From Salibacterium salarium (lineage in GTDB: Bacteria; Bacillota; Bacilli; Bacillales; Marinococcaceae), in assembly GCF_030813635.1 (NCBI RefSeq), contig NZ_JAUSUM010000001.1, positions 682,001 through 746,000 on the forward strand: a stretch of DNA of 64,000 nt. The letters run 5' to 3'. This document shows, one piece after another, positions 41,521 to 52,717 of this stretch; the stretch's first letter is position 1; every line of letters begins with the position of its first letter. The notes below the pieces were generated by a model. It did no database searches and was not told the origin of the DNA. It was given only the letters and a program-made list of their open reading frames with translations. Position numbers and translations under genes: made by a program.

Positions 41521-43497
41521 ATGAACGAAACGTTTGAGTTGGTTTCTAAATATGACCCTCAAGGAGATCAACCGGCAGCTATCCAAGCTCTTACTGAGGG
41601 CATAAATAATGGGGAAAAACATCAAACATTGCTTGGCGCTACGGGAACTGGAAAGACATTTACCGTCTCAAACGTCATTCAAGAAGTGAATAAGCCCACC
41701 TTAGTGATGGCACATAACAAAACATTAGCTGGCCAACTTTATAATGAATTTAAAGAACTGTTTCCAAATAATGCTGTAGAGTATTTTGTCAGCTATTATG
41801 ATTACTATCAGCCAGAAGCCTATGTTCCTTCAACCGATATGTTTATAGAAAAAGATGCAAGTATTAATGATGAGATTGATAAGTTACGGCACTCAGCTAC
41901 AAGTGCTTTATTTGAACGAAACGATGTCATTATTGTAGCCAGTGTTTCTTGTATTTATGGACTTGGTTCTCCAGAAGAGTATCGAGATCTCGTTTTATCC
42001 CTTAGAAAAGATATGGAAAAAGAGAGAAATGCGTTATTGCGTGAGTTAGTCGATATTCAATATGAAAGAAATGATATTAATTTTGTACGCGGAACATTTC
42101 GAGTACGTGGAGATGTAGTAGAGATTTTTCCTGCATCGAGAGACGAGCATTGTATACGTGTAGAATTTTTCGGTGATGAGATTGACCGTATTACAGAAGT
42201 AGATGCTTTAACTGGTGAAATACTAGGGGAGCGTGGCCACGTTGCCATCTTCCCTGCTTCTCACTTTGTGACAAGAGAAGAGAAGATGACTCGTGCGATT
42301 GAAAATATCGAAAAAGAACTGGAAGAGCAGCTTCAGACTTTTCGTGATAATGGTAGAGAGCTTGAGGCACAACGGCTGGAGCAACGTACGAACTATGATT
42401 TAGAAATGATGAAAGAAATGGGCTTTTGTTCGGGGATTGAAAACTATTCCCGCCATCTTACCTTTCGAAAACCCGGAGAATCTCCATACACTTTGATGGA
42501 CTTTTTTCCGGATGACTTCTTGTTAATTGTAGATGAGTCTCATGTTACCCTACCGCAGGCTCGTGGAATGTATAAAGGAGACCGGGCACGAAAAGGAGTC
42601 TTGGTGGAACATGGCTTTCGGCTACCGTCTGCGATGGATAACAGACCGTTGCAATTCGAAGAATTGGAACAACGCTTTAAACAAGTGGTCTATATTTCAG
42701 CGACACCGGGACCTTATGAACTAGAAAAGTCTCCTGGAGTGATTGAACAAATCATTCGCCCTACCGGTTTGTTAGACCCAACCATTGATATCAAACCGAT
42801 TGAAGGTCAAATTGATGATTTAATAGGACAAATTAACGAACGGAAACAACGAAAAGAAAGAGTCCTCGTCACGACCCTAACAAAGAAAATGGCAGAGGAT
42901 TTAACCTCTTATTTAAAAGAGGTTGGTATTAAAGTGAAATATTTGCACTCAGAAGTGAAAACGTTAGAGCGTATTGATATTATCCGTCAACTTCGTCTCG
43001 GGGAATTCGATGTACTAGTTGGAATAAACTTATTGCGTGAAGGTCTGGATATACCAGAAGTATCTCTTGTCACGATTCTTGATGCAGACAAAGAAGGATT
43101 CTTACGGGCAGAACGCTCTCTCATTCAAACGATGGGACGTGCTGCAAGAAATGCGAATGGACACGTTATCATGTATGCTGACAAGATCACGAATTCTATG
43201 AATGTTGCTATAGAAGAAACGAATCGACGTCGTACCATTCAAAAAGAATTTAATGAAAAGCATGATATAACCCCAACGACCATTCAAAAAGAAATTCCAG
43301 AGCTCATTCAGGCAACTATCACCTCAGATGACAGTAGCGACCTTGATAAGCCTGCCTTGGACAAAATGAGTAAAAAAGAGCGTGAAAAAGTCATCGAACA
43401 GATGGAATCAGAAATGAAAACAGCTGCCAAAGACCTCCAATTTGAGCGAGCGGCAGAACTGCGTGATATGCTACTTGAACTAAAAGCGGAAGGGTGA
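41521..43497 (+). CDS. uvrB: UvrABC excinuclease subunit B
   Basis: The 658-residue helicase-like damage verifier has [17 protein letters not shown], Walker A GATGTGKT, the beta-hairpin region [31 protein letters not shown] and a C-terminal UVR motif ([20 protein letters not shown]) that binds UvrC. ATG 41521 has GGGGG eight bases upstream. The stop overlaps the uvrA leader region. Confidence 0.98.
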   Translation: MNETFELVSKYDPQGDQPAAIQALTEGINNGEKHQTLLGATGTGKTFTVSNVIQEVNKPTLVMAHNKTLAGQLYNEFKELFPNNAVEYFVSYYDYYQPEAYVPSTDMFIEKDASINDEIDKLRHSATSALFERNDVIIVASVSCIYGLGSPEEYRDLVLSLRKDMEKERNALLRELVDIQYERNDINFVRGTFRVRGDVVEIFPASRDEHCIRVEFFGDEIDRITEVDALTGEILGERGHVAIFPASHFVTREEKMTRAIENIEKELEEQLQTFRDNGRELEAQRLEQRTNYDLEMMKEMGFCSGIENYSRHLTFRKPGESPYTLMDFFPDDFLLIVDESHVTLPQARGMYKGDRARKGVLVEHGFRLPSAMDNRPLQFEELEQRFKQVVYISATPGPYELEKSPGVIEQIIRPTGLLDPTIDIKPIEGQIDDLIGQINERKQRKERVLVTTLTKKMAEDLTSYLKEVGIKVKYLHSEVKTLERIDIIRQLRLGEFDVLVGINLLREGLDIPEVSLVTILDADKEGFLRAERSLIQTMGRAARNANGHVIMYADKITNSMNVAIEETNRRRTIQKEFNEKHDITPTTIQKEIPELIQATITSDDSSDLDKPALDKMSKKEREKVIEQMESEMKTAAKDLQFERAAELRDMLLELKAEG

Positions 43498-43502
43498 CCG
43501 TT

Positions 43503-46388
43503 ATGTCAATCGAAAATTTACAAATTAAAGGGGCTCGTTCTCACAATCTCAAAGATATCGATGTGACGATTCCCCGTGACAAACTGATTGTTTTTACAGG
43601 CTTATCCGGTTCAGGGAAGTCTTCTTTGGCGTTTGATACGATCTATGCAGAAGGACAGCGCCGTTATGTAGAATCATTATCTGCTTATGCTCGTCAGTTT
43701 TTAGGACAGATGGATAAACCTGATGTTGATTCAATTGAAGGACTTTCGCCTGCTATTTCCATTGATCAAAAAACGACAAGCCGCAATCCTCGTTCTACTG
43801 TAGGAACCGTGACAGAAATATATGACTACCTGAGACTACTTTTTGCAAGAGTGGGGCGTCCGATATGTCCTGTTCATAACGTCGAAATTTCTTCGCAAAC
43901 TGTGCAGCAAATGGTTGATTTGATGATGGAATATCCCGAAAGGACAAAAATGCAGATTCTTGCGCCACTTATTTCAGGTCGTAAAGGCGAGCACGTCAAA
44001 GTATTAGAAGATTTGCAGAAAAAAGGGTTTGTCCGCGTTCGTGTCGATGGTGAAATGCGTGAAGTGAGTGAAGAATTTAATCTCGAAAAGAATAAAAAAC
44101 ATGATATCGAAGTTGTTGTAGACCGAATTGTTATAAAAGAAGGGGTGGAAACACGGCTTGCCGACTCTTTAGAAACAGCGCTTGATTTAAGCGGTGGTAA
44201 GGCGATGGCTGATGTTATTGATGGAGAAGAACTTCTTTTTAACCAACATCACGCCTGCCCTCATTGCGGTTTTTCTATCGGCGAATTAGAACCGCGGTTG
44301 TTTTCATTTAACAGTCCCTTTGGCGCCTGCCCGACATGTGACGGGTTGGGAAGTAAACTAGAAGTAGATGAAGAGCTAGTTATTCCAGATTGGGACCGCA
44401 CATTAAATGATAACGCAATCGCAGCGTGGGAACCTACGAGTTCACAATATTATCCGCAGCTGCTTCAGTCGGTGTGCCGTCATTTTAATATTGATATGGA
44501 TGTTGCAGTCAAAGAACTGCCGAAGGAAAAGCTCGATATTCTTTTGCATGGCAACCGGAAAGAAAAAATGACATTTCGCTATGAAAATGACCGTGGTAGT
44601 ATCACCGAGCGCGACATTTACTTTGAAGGTGTATTAAATAATGTGTCCCGTCGTTATCATGAAACAGCGTCAGATTTTATTCGAGAACAAATGGAACAAT
44701 ATATGGCGAACAATGCTTGCCAAACATGTAAAGGGAACAGACTTCGTAAAGAAAGTCTCGCGGTCAAAATAGCCGGCAATCATATTGGAGAAATAACGAC
44801 ATTATCTATTAAAGATGCGAAAGACTTTTTTGAACGTCTGGAACTCTCTGAAAAAGATTTAATGATTGCCCGCCTTATTTTAAGAGAGATTGATGAAAGA
44901 CTTGGATTTTTAATTAATGTCGGCCTTGATTATTTAACGATGAGTCGTTCAGCCGGCACTTTATCTGGCGGAGAAGCGCAGCGGATCCGGCTTGCAACCC
45001 AAATCGGTTCTTCATTAATGGGGGTTCTCTATATTTTAGATGAACCATCGATTGGGTTACATCAACGTGATAATAACCGCCTTATTAAGACACTCGAACG
45101 GATGAGAGACCTAGGTAATACGTTGATTGTCGTTGAACACGATGAAGATACTATGCTTGCGGCTGACCATATTGTCGATATTGGTCCAGGTGCAGGGGTA
45201 CATGGGGGCTACGTTGTCTCCGAAGGAACTCCGGAAGAAGTTAAAGAAGACGATCGTTCAATGACGGGACAATACTTGTCAGGTAAGAAATTCATCCCAC
45301 TTCCGATGTCGAGAAGAAAACCAGAGAAGCGTCAATTAAAAATAAAAGGAGCGAAAGAAAATAACCTTCAGACTACAAATGTTGATATCCCGTTAGGCTT
45401 GCTAACAGCAGTTACAGGTGTATCCGGTTCCGGAAAAAGTACGTTGATTAATGATATTTTGTACAAGTCATTGTCGCAAAAGCTCCACCGAGGCAAAGGA
45501 AAACCGGGAGCACATAAAAAAGTAGAAGGAATCGACCAATTAGAAAAAGTCGTCGATATCGATCAATCGCCGATCGGACGGACCCCTCGTTCCAATCCGG
45601 CTACGTACACGGGTGTGTTTGATAATATCCGGGATGTATTTGCTATGACAAATGAAGCCAAAATACGCGGCTACAACAAAGGAAGGTTCAGTTTCAACGT
45701 TAAAGGCGGACGTTGTGAGGCTTGTAAAGGGGACGGGATTATAAAGATTGAGATGCATTTTCTCCCCGATGTGTATGTTCCTTGTGAAGAATGTGGAGGC
45801 TCAAGGTATAACCGTGATACGCTCGACATACGATACAAAGGGAAAAGTATTGCAGATGTTCTAGCGATGACAGTAGAAGAAGCGTTAGATTTCTTTGAAA
45901 ATATCCCGAAAATAAAGCGCAAAATCCAAACGCTTTATGACGTAGGTTTGGGGTATATTACACTCGGCCAGCAAGCTACGACATTATCGGGTGGTGAAGC
46001 ACAACGTGTGAAATTAGCTAGTCAGCTGCAACGACGCTCCAATGGCAAGTCCCTCTATATACTGGACGAACCTACGACAGGACTTCATATTGACGATATC
46101 GACCGACTTTTAACCGTACTTCAGCGTTTAGTAGAAAATGGCGACAGTGTTCTTATTATCGAGCATAACTTAGATGTTATTAAATCAGCTGATCACATTA
46201 TTGATCTTGGTCCAGAAGGCGGTGACAAAGGAGGCAAAATCGTTGCCACCGGAACACCGGAAAAAGTGGCCGAAAATAAAGAATCGTATACCGGTTATTA
46301 TCTTAAGCCGATTTTAGAAAGAGAACGAAAAAGAATGGAAGAACGAATGGCTGCCGCTGAAAAAGTAGCAGAACATTCAACTTCGTAA
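43503..46388 (+). CDS. uvrA: UvrABC excinuclease subunit A
   Basis: The 961-residue damage sensor has two ABC modules (GLSGSGKSS and GVSGSGKST; two LSGGEAQR signatures) and zinc motifs CPHCGFS with CPTCDG, and CEACKGDG with CEECGG. It loads UvrB at DNA lesions. AAGGGTGA precedes ATG 43503. It forms an SOS-controlled operon with uvrB. A long hairpin and T run follow. Confidence 0.98.
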   Translation: MSIENLQIKGARSHNLKDIDVTIPRDKLIVFTGLSGSGKSSLAFDTIYAEGQRRYVESLSAYARQFLGQMDKPDVDSIEGLSPAISIDQKTTSRNPRSTVGTVTEIYDYLRLLFARVGRPICPVHNVEISSQTVQQMVDLMMEYPERTKMQILAPLISGRKGEHVKVLEDLQKKGFVRVRVDGEMREVSEEFNLEKNKKHDIEVVVDRIVIKEGVETRLADSLETALDLSGGKAMADVIDGEELLFNQHHACPHCGFSIGELEPRLFSFNSPFGACPTCDGLGSKLEVDEELVIPDWDRTLNDNAIAAWEPTSSQYYPQLLQSVCRHFNIDMDVAVKELPKEKLDILLHGNRKEKMTFRYENDRGSITERDIYFEGVLNNVSRRYHETASDFIREQMEQYMANNACQTCKGNRLRKESLAVKIAGNHIGEITTLSIKDAKDFFERLELSEKDLMIARLILREIDERLGFLINVGLDYLTMSRSAGTLSGGEAQRIRLATQIGSSLMGVLYILDEPSIGLHQRDNNRLIKTLERMRDLGNTLIVVEHDEDTMLAADHIVDIGPGAGVHGGYVVSEGTPEEVKEDDRSMTGQYLSGKKFIPLPMSRRKPEKRQLKIKGAKENNLQTTNVDIPLGLLTAVTGVSGSGKSTLINDILYKSLSQKLHRGKGKPGAHKKVEGIDQLEKVVDIDQSPIGRTPRSNPATYTGVFDNIRDVFAMTNEAKIRGYNKGRFSFNVKGGRCEACKGDGIIKIEMHFLPDVYVPCEECGGSRYNRDTLDIRYKGKSIADVLAMTVEEALDFFENIPKIKRKIQTLYDVGLGYITLGQQATTLSGGEAQRVKLASQLQRRSNGKSLYILDEPTTGLHIDDIDRLLTVLQRLVENGDSVLIIEHNLDVIKSADHIIDLGPEGGDKGGKIVATGTPEKVAENKESYTGYYLKPILERERKRMEERMAAAEKVAEHSTS

Positions 46389-46392
46389 TGTA

Positions 46393-46483
46393 TAGCCGTC
46401 CCGTCTGCAGAAAATGGATGATAGACCTATTAGTCATCGAATTCAAAACCATTGTATGTGCAGGTGGGACGCTATTTTTTTGC
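46393..46483 (+). terminator. long hairpin terminator after uvrA
   Basis: GTCCC-CTGCA-ATGG pairs with CCAT-TGCAG-GGGAC across about 50 bases, followed by TATTTTTTT. The remaining 46484-46649 has no gene. Confidence 0.65.
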
Positions 46484-46649
46484 ACCCCACATGCAAAAAC
46501 GGACAGCAGGGGGAGAGGCATTCCGACTTCAGACCGAAGAAATGCTGAAACGAATACGGTATCTTAAACGTAGATGAGAAAATAGGAAACGGTGTGAACG
46601 AAAAAAGTGTGTCTGGTCTCCGATTATTTAAAAAAGGAAGGGATCAATC

Positions 46650-47870
46650 ATGGAAGAAGAACGCAAGATTATCTTAAAAATGATAGACGATGGAAAAATA
46701 ACAGCAGAAGATGGAACGAAGTTATTAAAAGCGCTTCATTCGGACAAGGAAGACAAGCCGGAAGAGTCAGAGACAGAGGAATCTGCATCTTCGGTTAGTG
46801 GTCCAAAGGATTCACACCATTCTTATTCAGCAAAAGCGTCTTCGAAAGAAAAGGCGGAAGATGTGTCAGAAGCAACGACAGGCACAGACTTGTCAACAAA
46901 AGTAAATTGGGAACATGATAGAAGAGGGCGCACGGAAGAAGAAACAGAACAGCAGAAAAAAACGGATCCCGCCACAGGATTCACTGATTTTATTGACAGT
47001 GCTATCCAAAAAATTAAAGAGTTGGATTTAGATTTTAACTTTGGTCCTTATCAAGAGGTTCATCATATCTTTCAACATAAGGGAATGGACCAATCTGTCA
47101 TTGACATTTCATTGGAGAACGGTTCCTTAGAATGGAAGCCGTGGGATGAACCTGATGTAAAGATTGAATGCGATGTGAAAGTTTATAAAGGAAAAACGTT
47201 GGATGACGCCCGTCGTGAGTTTTTAAAGGAAACGGTATTTGAAGTGGACGGCACGCATCTGTTGTTTTACACTCGTACGAAAGCAATGAAAGTTAATGCG
47301 GTAATGTATGTCCCCCGCAAGACATATGAACGTGTGCAGCTATATACGTTTAATGGGCATTTGAAGGGGGAAGATGTAAAAGTAAATAGTTTTTCCGCTA
47401 AAGCGGTTAATGGGAGTTTAGCCGTTCAAAACCCGGATGCGATGAAATTTCACGCAGAGACTGTGAATGGCCCGATAAAAGTTTCGGGTGGAAATTTAGA
47501 TATTGGGGATATTAAAACCATGAATGGAACGATTGAACTTCATTCTGAAATAAGAGATGTTGAAGCGGAATCTGTGAATGGAACGATTGATAGTTTGATG
47601 AAAATCAACCAAGACGCACGAGCGAATTTATCTGCGACTACGGGGAGTATTTTTGTCACGTTGCCGGACAATATCCGGACAGAAGGACAGTTGCGAACAA
47701 ATGTGGGAAATTATAATTATTCTTTGGATGACATGGAGATTCATGAAGAAAAGAAGGATTTTATTCAAAAGTCATTACAGTTCACATCCAATCATACGGG
47801 ATCCCCGCGATTGCGATTGAATGCCAGTACGAAAACTGGTTCCATTTCTGTAAAACCAGAACATGCTTGA
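46650..47870 (+). CDS. yvlB: YvlB-like DUF4097 protein with N-terminal SHOCT-like domain
   Basis: The 406-residue protein opens with a short helical domain (EERKIILKMIDDGKITAEDG), has an acidic linker and a C-terminal right-handed beta-strand repeat of the DUF4097 type (TFNGHLKGEDVKVNSFSAKA, VNGPIKVSGG, MNGTIELHS). In B. subtilis yvlABCD responds to cell-envelope stress. yvlC and yvlD follow. AAGGAAGGG precedes the ATG. Confidence 0.87.
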   Translation: MEEERKIILKMIDDGKITAEDGTKLLKALHSDKEDKPEESETEESASSVSGPKDSHHSYSAKASSKEKAEDVSEATTGTDLSTKVNWEHDRRGRTEEETEQQKKTDPATGFTDFIDSAIQKIKELDLDFNFGPYQEVHHIFQHKGMDQSVIDISLENGSLEWKPWDEPDVKIECDVKVYKGKTLDDARREFLKETVFEVDGTHLLFYTRTKAMKVNAVMYVPRKTYERVQLYTFNGHLKGEDVKVNSFSAKAVNGSLAVQNPDAMKFHAETVNGPIKVSGGNLDIGDIKTMNGTIELHSEIRDVEAESVNGTIDSLMKINQDARANLSATTGSIFVTLPDNIRTEGQLRTNVGNYNYSLDDMEIHEEKKDFIQKSLQFTSNHTGSPRLRLNASTKTGSISVKPEHA

Positions 47871-47883
47871 GGAGGGAAGCACC

Positions 47884-48084
47884 ATGAAAAAACTAGAACG
47901 AAGCCGGCATAATCGAATGCTTGCTGGAGTATGCGGGGGCATTGCTCACTATTTTAATGTAGATGCTACGCTGGTTCGTATCATTACCGTCATCCTATTT
48001 TTTGTTACAGCTGTATTCCCCATCCCGGTCGCCTATATTATCTTAGCTGTTATTATGCCGAATGAGGGAGATTCTGTAGAATAA
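47884..48084 (+). CDS. yvlC: PspC-domain protein YvlC
   Basis: This 66-residue PspC protein (RMLAGVCGGIAHYFNVDATL then RIITVILFFVT) has one long hydrophobic region and a basic start. PspC proteins take part in membrane stress responses. GGAGGGAAG precedes ATG 47884; the stop shares one base with the yvlD start. Confidence 0.92.
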   Translation: MKKLERSRHNRMLAGVCGGIAHYFNVDATLVRIITVILFFVTAVFPIPVAYIILAVIMPNEGDSVE

Positions 48085-48443
48085 TGGGTTGTCTTGTACC
48101 GTTCCTTGTTAATACAGTTACGCTCATGGTCGTGGCTGGTTTTTTCAACGGTTTTGAACTTGATGGGATTGCTGCTGCTGTTATCGCGAGCATTATTTTA
48201 TCGGTTATCAATCTTTTTATTCGGCCGCTCCTCGTTCTGTTTACGCTTCCTATCACTGTTCTCTCTCTTGGGTTGTTCATTTTTATTATTAACGCAGCTT
48301 TATTAATGTTGACTGCTGGTTTAATGGGTGATGCCTTCACTATATCGAACTTTGGTATGGCGTTACTAGCAGCTATTATTATTGCCATCTTGAATGTGCT
48401 TATTAACCATTTCATCGTTGATCCTTTGCGGAAAAAGAAATAA
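48084..48443 (+). CDS. yvlD: phage holin family 4 membrane protein YvlD
   Basis: The 119-residue protein has four membrane segments and the motif NLFIRPLLVLFTLPITVLSL of the Mycobacterium-type holin family 4 (DUF360). It is not a phage gene in this setting; it is the third member of the yvlBCD stress operon. Confidence 0.88.
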   Translation: MGCLVPFLVNTVTLMVVAGFFNGFELDGIAAAVIASIILSVINLFIRPLLVLFTLPITVLSLGLFIFIINAALLMLTAGLMGDAFTISNFGMALLAAIIIAILNVLINHFIVDPLRKKK

Positions 48444-48451
48444 GTGTCAAG

Positions 48452-48479
48452 CTGTCCTACGATGGGCAGCTTTTTTCGT
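48452..48479 (+). terminator. terminator after yvlD
   Basis: AAGCTG-CC and GG-CAGCTT pair around TACGAT, then TTTTTC. Confidence 0.85.
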
Positions 48480-48631
48480 AAGGTATAAGAATGTATAAAC
48501 AGCGTAAATAGTGATTTGCTATTTCCACAATCATTAGGAATCATGCTACAATGAAAAGAGTGTAAGTGGAAAAATTCTGATGATTTTAAACGAGCTTTCC
48601 GATTGAATTTGTGAAGATTAGAGGGATATAG

Positions 48632-49573
48632 ATGCCAAAAGTAACCGCGAATGATTTAGCGAGTCAATTTAATTTAGAAGTGTTGGCCGGGGAGGAAGGC
48701 GTTTACCGTGCAATTACAACAAGTGATATTTCACGGCCGGGAATTGAAATGGCTGGTTTTTTCACGTATTATCCGGCGAAACGATTGCAACTTATCGGAC
48801 GCACTGAACTTTCGTTTTTTCAACAGTTGTCCCCGGACGAAAAAAAGGAACGAATGTCAAAGCTTTGTACATATGACACCCCTGGCATTATCATTTCACG
48901 AGGATTGATTGCGCCGCCGGAATTGGTAGAAAGTGCGGAAAATATGGCTGTTCCGGTCATGCGGGCAGATGTCACAACGACTCGGCTTAGCAGTCAATTA
49001 ACGAACTTTTTAGAAGCGCGTTTGGCAAAATCAACCGCTGTGCACGGTGTACTTGTGGATATTTACGGCATTGGTGTACTATTAACAGGAGCAAGCGGTG
49101 TTGGTAAAAGTGAAACTGCACTTGATCTTGTTCGTCGTGGACATCGTTTAGTAGCTGATGATTCTGTTGAAATCTTTCAGCAGCATGGGGATACATTAGT
49201 TGGTAGTTCGCCGGAACTCATACGACACCTTTTAGAAATAAGAGGTCTTGGCATCATTGATGTCATGACATTATTTGGCGCCGGCGCAGTCCGTCCGTTT
49301 AAACGGATAGGCTTGACGATTCACCTTGAACTTTGGGATGAAAATAAGGCATATGACCGTTTAGGTTTGGAAGAAGCGAAATTGCAGATTATCGATACAG
49401 AAATTCCAAAATATACGATTCCGGTGCGCCCGGGACGAAATCTTGCTGTTATCGTGGAAGTCGCTGCGATGAACTTCCGTTTAAAACGGATGGGGATCAA
49501 TACAGCGAAGCAGTTTTCCGATCGTCTTACAGATGTGATTGAAGAAGGCGACCGTGATGATTTTTATGGATAG
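48632..49573 (+). CDS. hprK: HPr kinase/phosphorylase
   Basis: The 313-residue enzyme has the P-loop [16 protein letters not shown], the signature [20 protein letters not shown] and the C-terminal helix [12 protein letters not shown]. It phosphorylates HPr at Ser46 and reverses this, setting carbon catabolite repression with CcpA. First gene of the hprK-lgt-yvoD-ppaX-yvoF operon, the order in B. subtilis. PpaX downstream removes the pyrophosphate made by its phosphorylase reaction. Confidence 0.98.
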   Translation: MPKVTANDLASQFNLEVLAGEEGVYRAITTSDISRPGIEMAGFFTYYPAKRLQLIGRTELSFFQQLSPDEKKERMSKLCTYDTPGIIISRGLIAPPELVESAENMAVPVMRADVTTTRLSSQLTNFLEARLAKSTAVHGVLVDIYGIGVLLTGASGVGKSETALDLVRRGHRLVADDSVEIFQQHGDTLVGSSPELIRHLLEIRGLGIIDVMTLFGAGAVRPFKRIGLTIHLELWDENKAYDRLGLEEAKLQIIDTEIPKYTIPVRPGRNLAVIVEVAAMNFRLKRMGINTAKQFSDRLTDVIEEGDRDDFYG

Positions 49574-49585
49574 GAGAGAAGTCAG

Positions 49586-50464
49586 ATGTTGTATTCGATT
49601 GAACCAATTGGCCGTGTAGCCTTTGAACTGGGGCAACTAACGGTATATTGGTATGGAATCATTATTGGGTTAGGTGCTCTTATCGGATATGTTATAGCAA
49701 ATAAAGAATCAAAAAAGCGTGGTTTGCCAAAAGATGTTTTTGCAGATTTGCTTATTTTTGCGATTCCAATTGCGATATTGTGTGCGAGATTATATTATGT
49801 TGCGTTTCGATGGGGCTATTATTCACAGAACCCAGGACATATATTAGCTGTTTGGGAAGGTGGTTTAGCGATTCACGGCGGCCTTATCGGTGCCGTATTA
49901 ACAGCGATTGTTTTTACGAGAAAGCGAAAAATATCGTTTTGGAAAATCGCAGATATAGCAGCACCAAGCATTATTTTAGCGCAGGCGATTGGACGCTGGG
50001 GAAATTTTATGAACCAAGAAGCACACGGCGGCCCTGTTACACGTGATTATTTAGAAAGCCTGCAACTGCCAGAGTTTATTGTTAATCAAATGTTTATTGA
50101 TGGTACATACTATCACCCGACATTTTTGTATGAATCGCTTTGGAGTCTGCTTGGTTTTGCGCTGTTATTATTACTTCGCCGAGTGAATTTGCGGCGCGGT
50201 GAAATATTCTTAAGCTATGTTATTTGGTATTCGTTTGGACGATTTTTCATTGAGGGAATGCGTACAGATAGTCTTATGATAGGAGACGTATTGCGTGCAG
50301 CACAAGTTATTTCGGTGATGCTGATTATTGGCGCCATAGCGTTGTGGGTGTACCGAAGAAGAACGGGGCTTTCCGCTGCCCATTATCTCGATGATGATGG
50401 ATCTGGTATTCCTAAACCTAAATCTAAACGTAAATCTGGTGGCTCAAAAAAGAATAAAAAGTGA
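49586..50464 (+). CDS. lgt: prolipoprotein diacylglyceryl transferase
   Basis: The 292-residue membrane enzyme has HGGLIGA, the signature [15 protein letters not shown] and [14 protein letters not shown]. It attaches diacylglycerol to the lipobox Cys of prolipoproteins such as CccB and YfiY in this window. The C-terminus is a basic tail ([16 protein letters not shown]) longer than usual. Confidence 0.97.
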   Translation: MLYSIEPIGRVAFELGQLTVYWYGIIIGLGALIGYVIANKESKKRGLPKDVFADLLIFAIPIAILCARLYYVAFRWGYYSQNPGHILAVWEGGLAIHGGLIGAVLTAIVFTRKRKISFWKIADIAAPSIILAQAIGRWGNFMNQEAHGGPVTRDYLESLQLPEFIVNQMFIDGTYYHPTFLYESLWSLLGFALLLLLRRVNLRRGEIFLSYVIWYSFGRFFIEGMRTDSLMIGDVLRAAQVISVMLIIGAIALWVYRRRTGLSAAHYLDDDGSGIPKPKSKRKSGGSKKNKK

Positions 50465-50478
50465 AAAAGGTGAAACCT

Positions 50479-51432
50479 ATGAAAACATTAAAACAAGGTT
50501 GCATCGCCGGACTTCAAACAACGTGGACGCTTGGGAAAATCATATTTCCTATAACTCTCATTATTACGATGCTTGGATATACGCCGGTTCTCACCTGGAT
50601 TGCTGGTTTACTGGCGCCGTTAATGGGTTGGATTGGTCTTCCTGGTGAAGCTGCGATTCCACTCGTACTCGGTAATGTCCTAAATTTATATGCTGCCATT
50701 GGAGCTATTTTATCAATGGACTTGGCTGTAAAAGAAGTGTTCATATTAGCAGTCATGCTTTCTTTTTCTCATAATTTATTCATTGAATCAGCAGTAGCAG
50801 TCAAAGCAGGCGTCCGGATGTCGGTCGTGCTGGCAGTTCGACTAGGGCTTGCTGTCTTGTCCGCCTTTCTTATCCATGTTTTTTGGAGAGGTGGGTCTGA
50901 GATGGCAAGCTATGGTTTTGTTTCTAATGATAGCCAAAGTACTGTTAGTGGCTGGGAAGGAATTATTTGGGAAGGGATATCTAGTGCTTTTTTCGGTGTC
51001 GTTCAGTTAGCCGCCGTCGTCATTCCGATTATGATTTTTATTCAAATGATGAAAGATTTGAATTGGCTGCAAAAGTTTTCAACATGGATGTCTCCTTTTA
51101 CGAAGATGCTAGGGATTAATAAAAATACATCGACCACGCTGGCATCTGGAATATTTTTTGGGCTTGCTTTTGGTGCTGGGGTTATGATTCAGGCCATAAA
51201 AGACGACAATGTAAAGAAAAAAGATGTATATCTTGTATTGATATTTCTTGTCGCTTGCCATGCTGTTATCGAAGATACCCTGATTTTTATACCGCTTGGC
51301 ATTCCTGTATTGCCATTACTGCTTATTCGTTTTGTTACGGCTGTTATTTTAACAGTCATCGTTGCCTATGTATGGAAAAAGGTCGAAAAGAAAGAATATA
51401 TCCGCAAGGAGGCCACCTATGACTATTCATAA
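50479..51432 (+). CDS. yvoD: nucleoside-recognition (Gate) domain membrane protein YvoD
   Basis: The product (317 residues) has about eight membrane segments with two Gate domains (VLGNVLNLYAAIGAI; ASGIFFGLAFGAGVMIQAIK). Function is unknown; it may be a transporter. AAAGGTGA lies six bases before ATG 50479. It overlaps ppaX by 14 bp. Confidence 0.85.
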   Translation: MKTLKQGCIAGLQTTWTLGKIIFPITLIITMLGYTPVLTWIAGLLAPLMGWIGLPGEAAIPLVLGNVLNLYAAIGAILSMDLAVKEVFILAVMLSFSHNLFIESAVAVKAGVRMSVVLAVRLGLAVLSAFLIHVFWRGGSEMASYGFVSNDSQSTVSGWEGIIWEGISSAFFGVVQLAAVVIPIMIFIQMMKDLNWLQKFSTWMSPFTKMLGINKNTSTTLASGIFFGLAFGAGVMIQAIKDDNVKKKDVYLVLIFLVACHAVIEDTLIFIPLGIPVLPLLLIRFVTAVILTVIVAYVWKKVEKKEYIRKEATYDYS

Positions 51433-52066
51433 CATTTTGTTCGATTTTGATGGAACACTTGTTAATACAAATGAACTCATTATTAAGTCTTATGAACGTG
51501 TGTTAGATACATATTTTCCCGAAAAATATGGAAGAGAAGATATTATCGGCTTTATTGGCTTGTCTCTTCCTGAAAATTTCCGAGAAATGGACCCAGACCG
51601 GGCAGAAGAAATGATTAAGCTATATCAACAACACAATTTGGAGCACCATGATGAATTAATTGAAGAATATGAAGGGGTAGCAGAGACAATAGCAGCTTTA
51701 GACCAACAAGGGTATAAACTAGCTATCGTTACGACAAAACGTAAACAAACCGCTTACAAAGGTTTGGAATTGATGGGACTGCTTCCTCATTTTTCTTCTG
51801 TTATTACACTTGATGATGTAGAAGAAGTGAAGCCTCACTCAGAACCGCTTGATAAGGCAATGAAAGAATTAGGAGCAAAGCCGGAAGAGACCATGATGGT
51901 TGGTGACAGTCAGTATGATATTCTCGGAGGGAAGAATGCCGGGGTGAAGACAGCCGGTGTGGCTTGGACGATAAAAGGGGAGGATTATCTTGCCTCGTTT
52001 GAGCCGGATGTCATGCTCCAAAAAATGCCGGACTTGCTGAATTACCTTGGCGTGAAACGAACATGA
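51419..52066 (+). CDS. ppaX: pyrophosphatase PpaX (HAD family)
   Basis: The 215-residue HAD hydrolase has DFDGTL (nucleophile and acid), TTKRK (motif II Thr), VKPHSEPL (motif III Lys) and MVGDSQYDI (motif IV). PpaX hydrolyses the PPi released when HprK/P dephosphorylates HPr with phosphate, which matches its operon. AAGGAGG precedes the ATG. Confidence 0.95.
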   Translation: MTIHNILFDFDGTLVNTNELIIKSYERVLDTYFPEKYGREDIIGFIGLSLPENFREMDPDRAEEMIKLYQQHNLEHHDELIEEYEGVAETIAALDQQGYKLAIVTTKRKQTAYKGLELMGLLPHFSSVITLDDVEEVKPHSEPLDKAMKELGAKPEETMMVGDSQYDILGGKNAGVKTAGVAWTIKGEDYLASFEPDVMLQKMPDLLNYLGVKRT

Positions 52067-52572
52067 GAAGGACCGAACGATATCCTGTGGAATCTGCCAA
52101 TTCCCTCTGGCATATATACAAAACAGTCCCCTTTTGGAAAGTCGTTAAAAATTTCGTCGTCATTCAAGTAGCACGTATTATCCCTTTCTTACCTCTGAAA
52201 AATTGGATGTATCGAACCTTTTTACGAATGAAAGTGGGGGAAAAGACGGCATTTGCATTGATGATGATGCCGGATGTCATGTTTCCGGAAAAGATAAGTA
52301 TTGGCTCCAATAGCGTTATTGGTTACAACACAACGATTTTGGCACATGAATACTTAATTAAAGAGTACCGTTTAGGAAAGGTGGACATCGGTGATCATGT
52401 GATGATTGGTGCAAACACTACTATTCTTCCAGGGGTGCATATTGGAGATGGTGCGGTGGTTGCAGCTGGTTCGGTTGTTCATAAAGATGTAGAAGCAGGT
52501 TCCATCGTAGGTGGCAATCCATTGCAACGGATTCGTTCGAATGAAAATAAAGATGATTCACTCCCTGAATAG
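52063..52572 (+). CDS. yvoF: hexapeptide-repeat acyltransferase YvoF
   Basis: The 169-residue protein has left-handed beta-helix hexapeptide repeats ([53 protein letters not shown]) with the catalytic-type His ([12 protein letters not shown]). It is an acetyltransferase of unknown substrate, last gene of the operon, overlapping ppaX by four bases. A terminator follows. Confidence 0.9.
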   Translation: MRRTERYPVESANSLWHIYKTVPFWKVVKNFVVIQVARIIPFLPLKNWMYRTFLRMKVGEKTAFALMMMPDVMFPEKISIGSNSVIGYNTTILAHEYLIKEYRLGKVDIGDHVMIGANTTILPGVHIGDGAVVAAGSVVHKDVEAGSIVGGNPLQRIRSNENKDDSLPE

Positions 52573-52574
52573 AG

Positions 52575-52600
52575 CGTCCCTCTAGGAAGGGATTTTTTTA
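52575..52600 (+). terminator. terminator after yvoF
   Basis: GTCCCT and AAGGGAT pair around CTAGG, then TTTTTTT. Confidence 0.85.
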
Positions 52601-52602
52601 GA

Positions 52603-52643
52603 TTGACGCTTTTTAGAATCGAGTGTAAACTACACGGTATACA
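52603..52643 (+). promoter_or_regulatory. his operon promoter with overlapping dyad
   Basis: TTGACG (52603-52608), 17 bp, TAAACT (52626-52631). The -10 lies within GTGTA-AAC-TACAC, followed by TATACAC, a dyad that could be an operator. No T-box or attenuator is visible in the remaining leader. Confidence 0.6.
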
Positions 52644-52717
52644 CTTTATCTCTCTATTACATTAGCAAACTAAAGTACATACAATTATACATAAAAAAGA
52701 AAGGTAGGATTATCGTT

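Noticed and set aside
48084-48443. Phage holin indicating a prophage
   Set aside because: It is yvlD in the conserved yvlBCD operon.
52573-52717. T-box riboswitch before the his operon
   Set aside because: The leader is only about 80 bases after the promoter and lacks a T-box core sequence.
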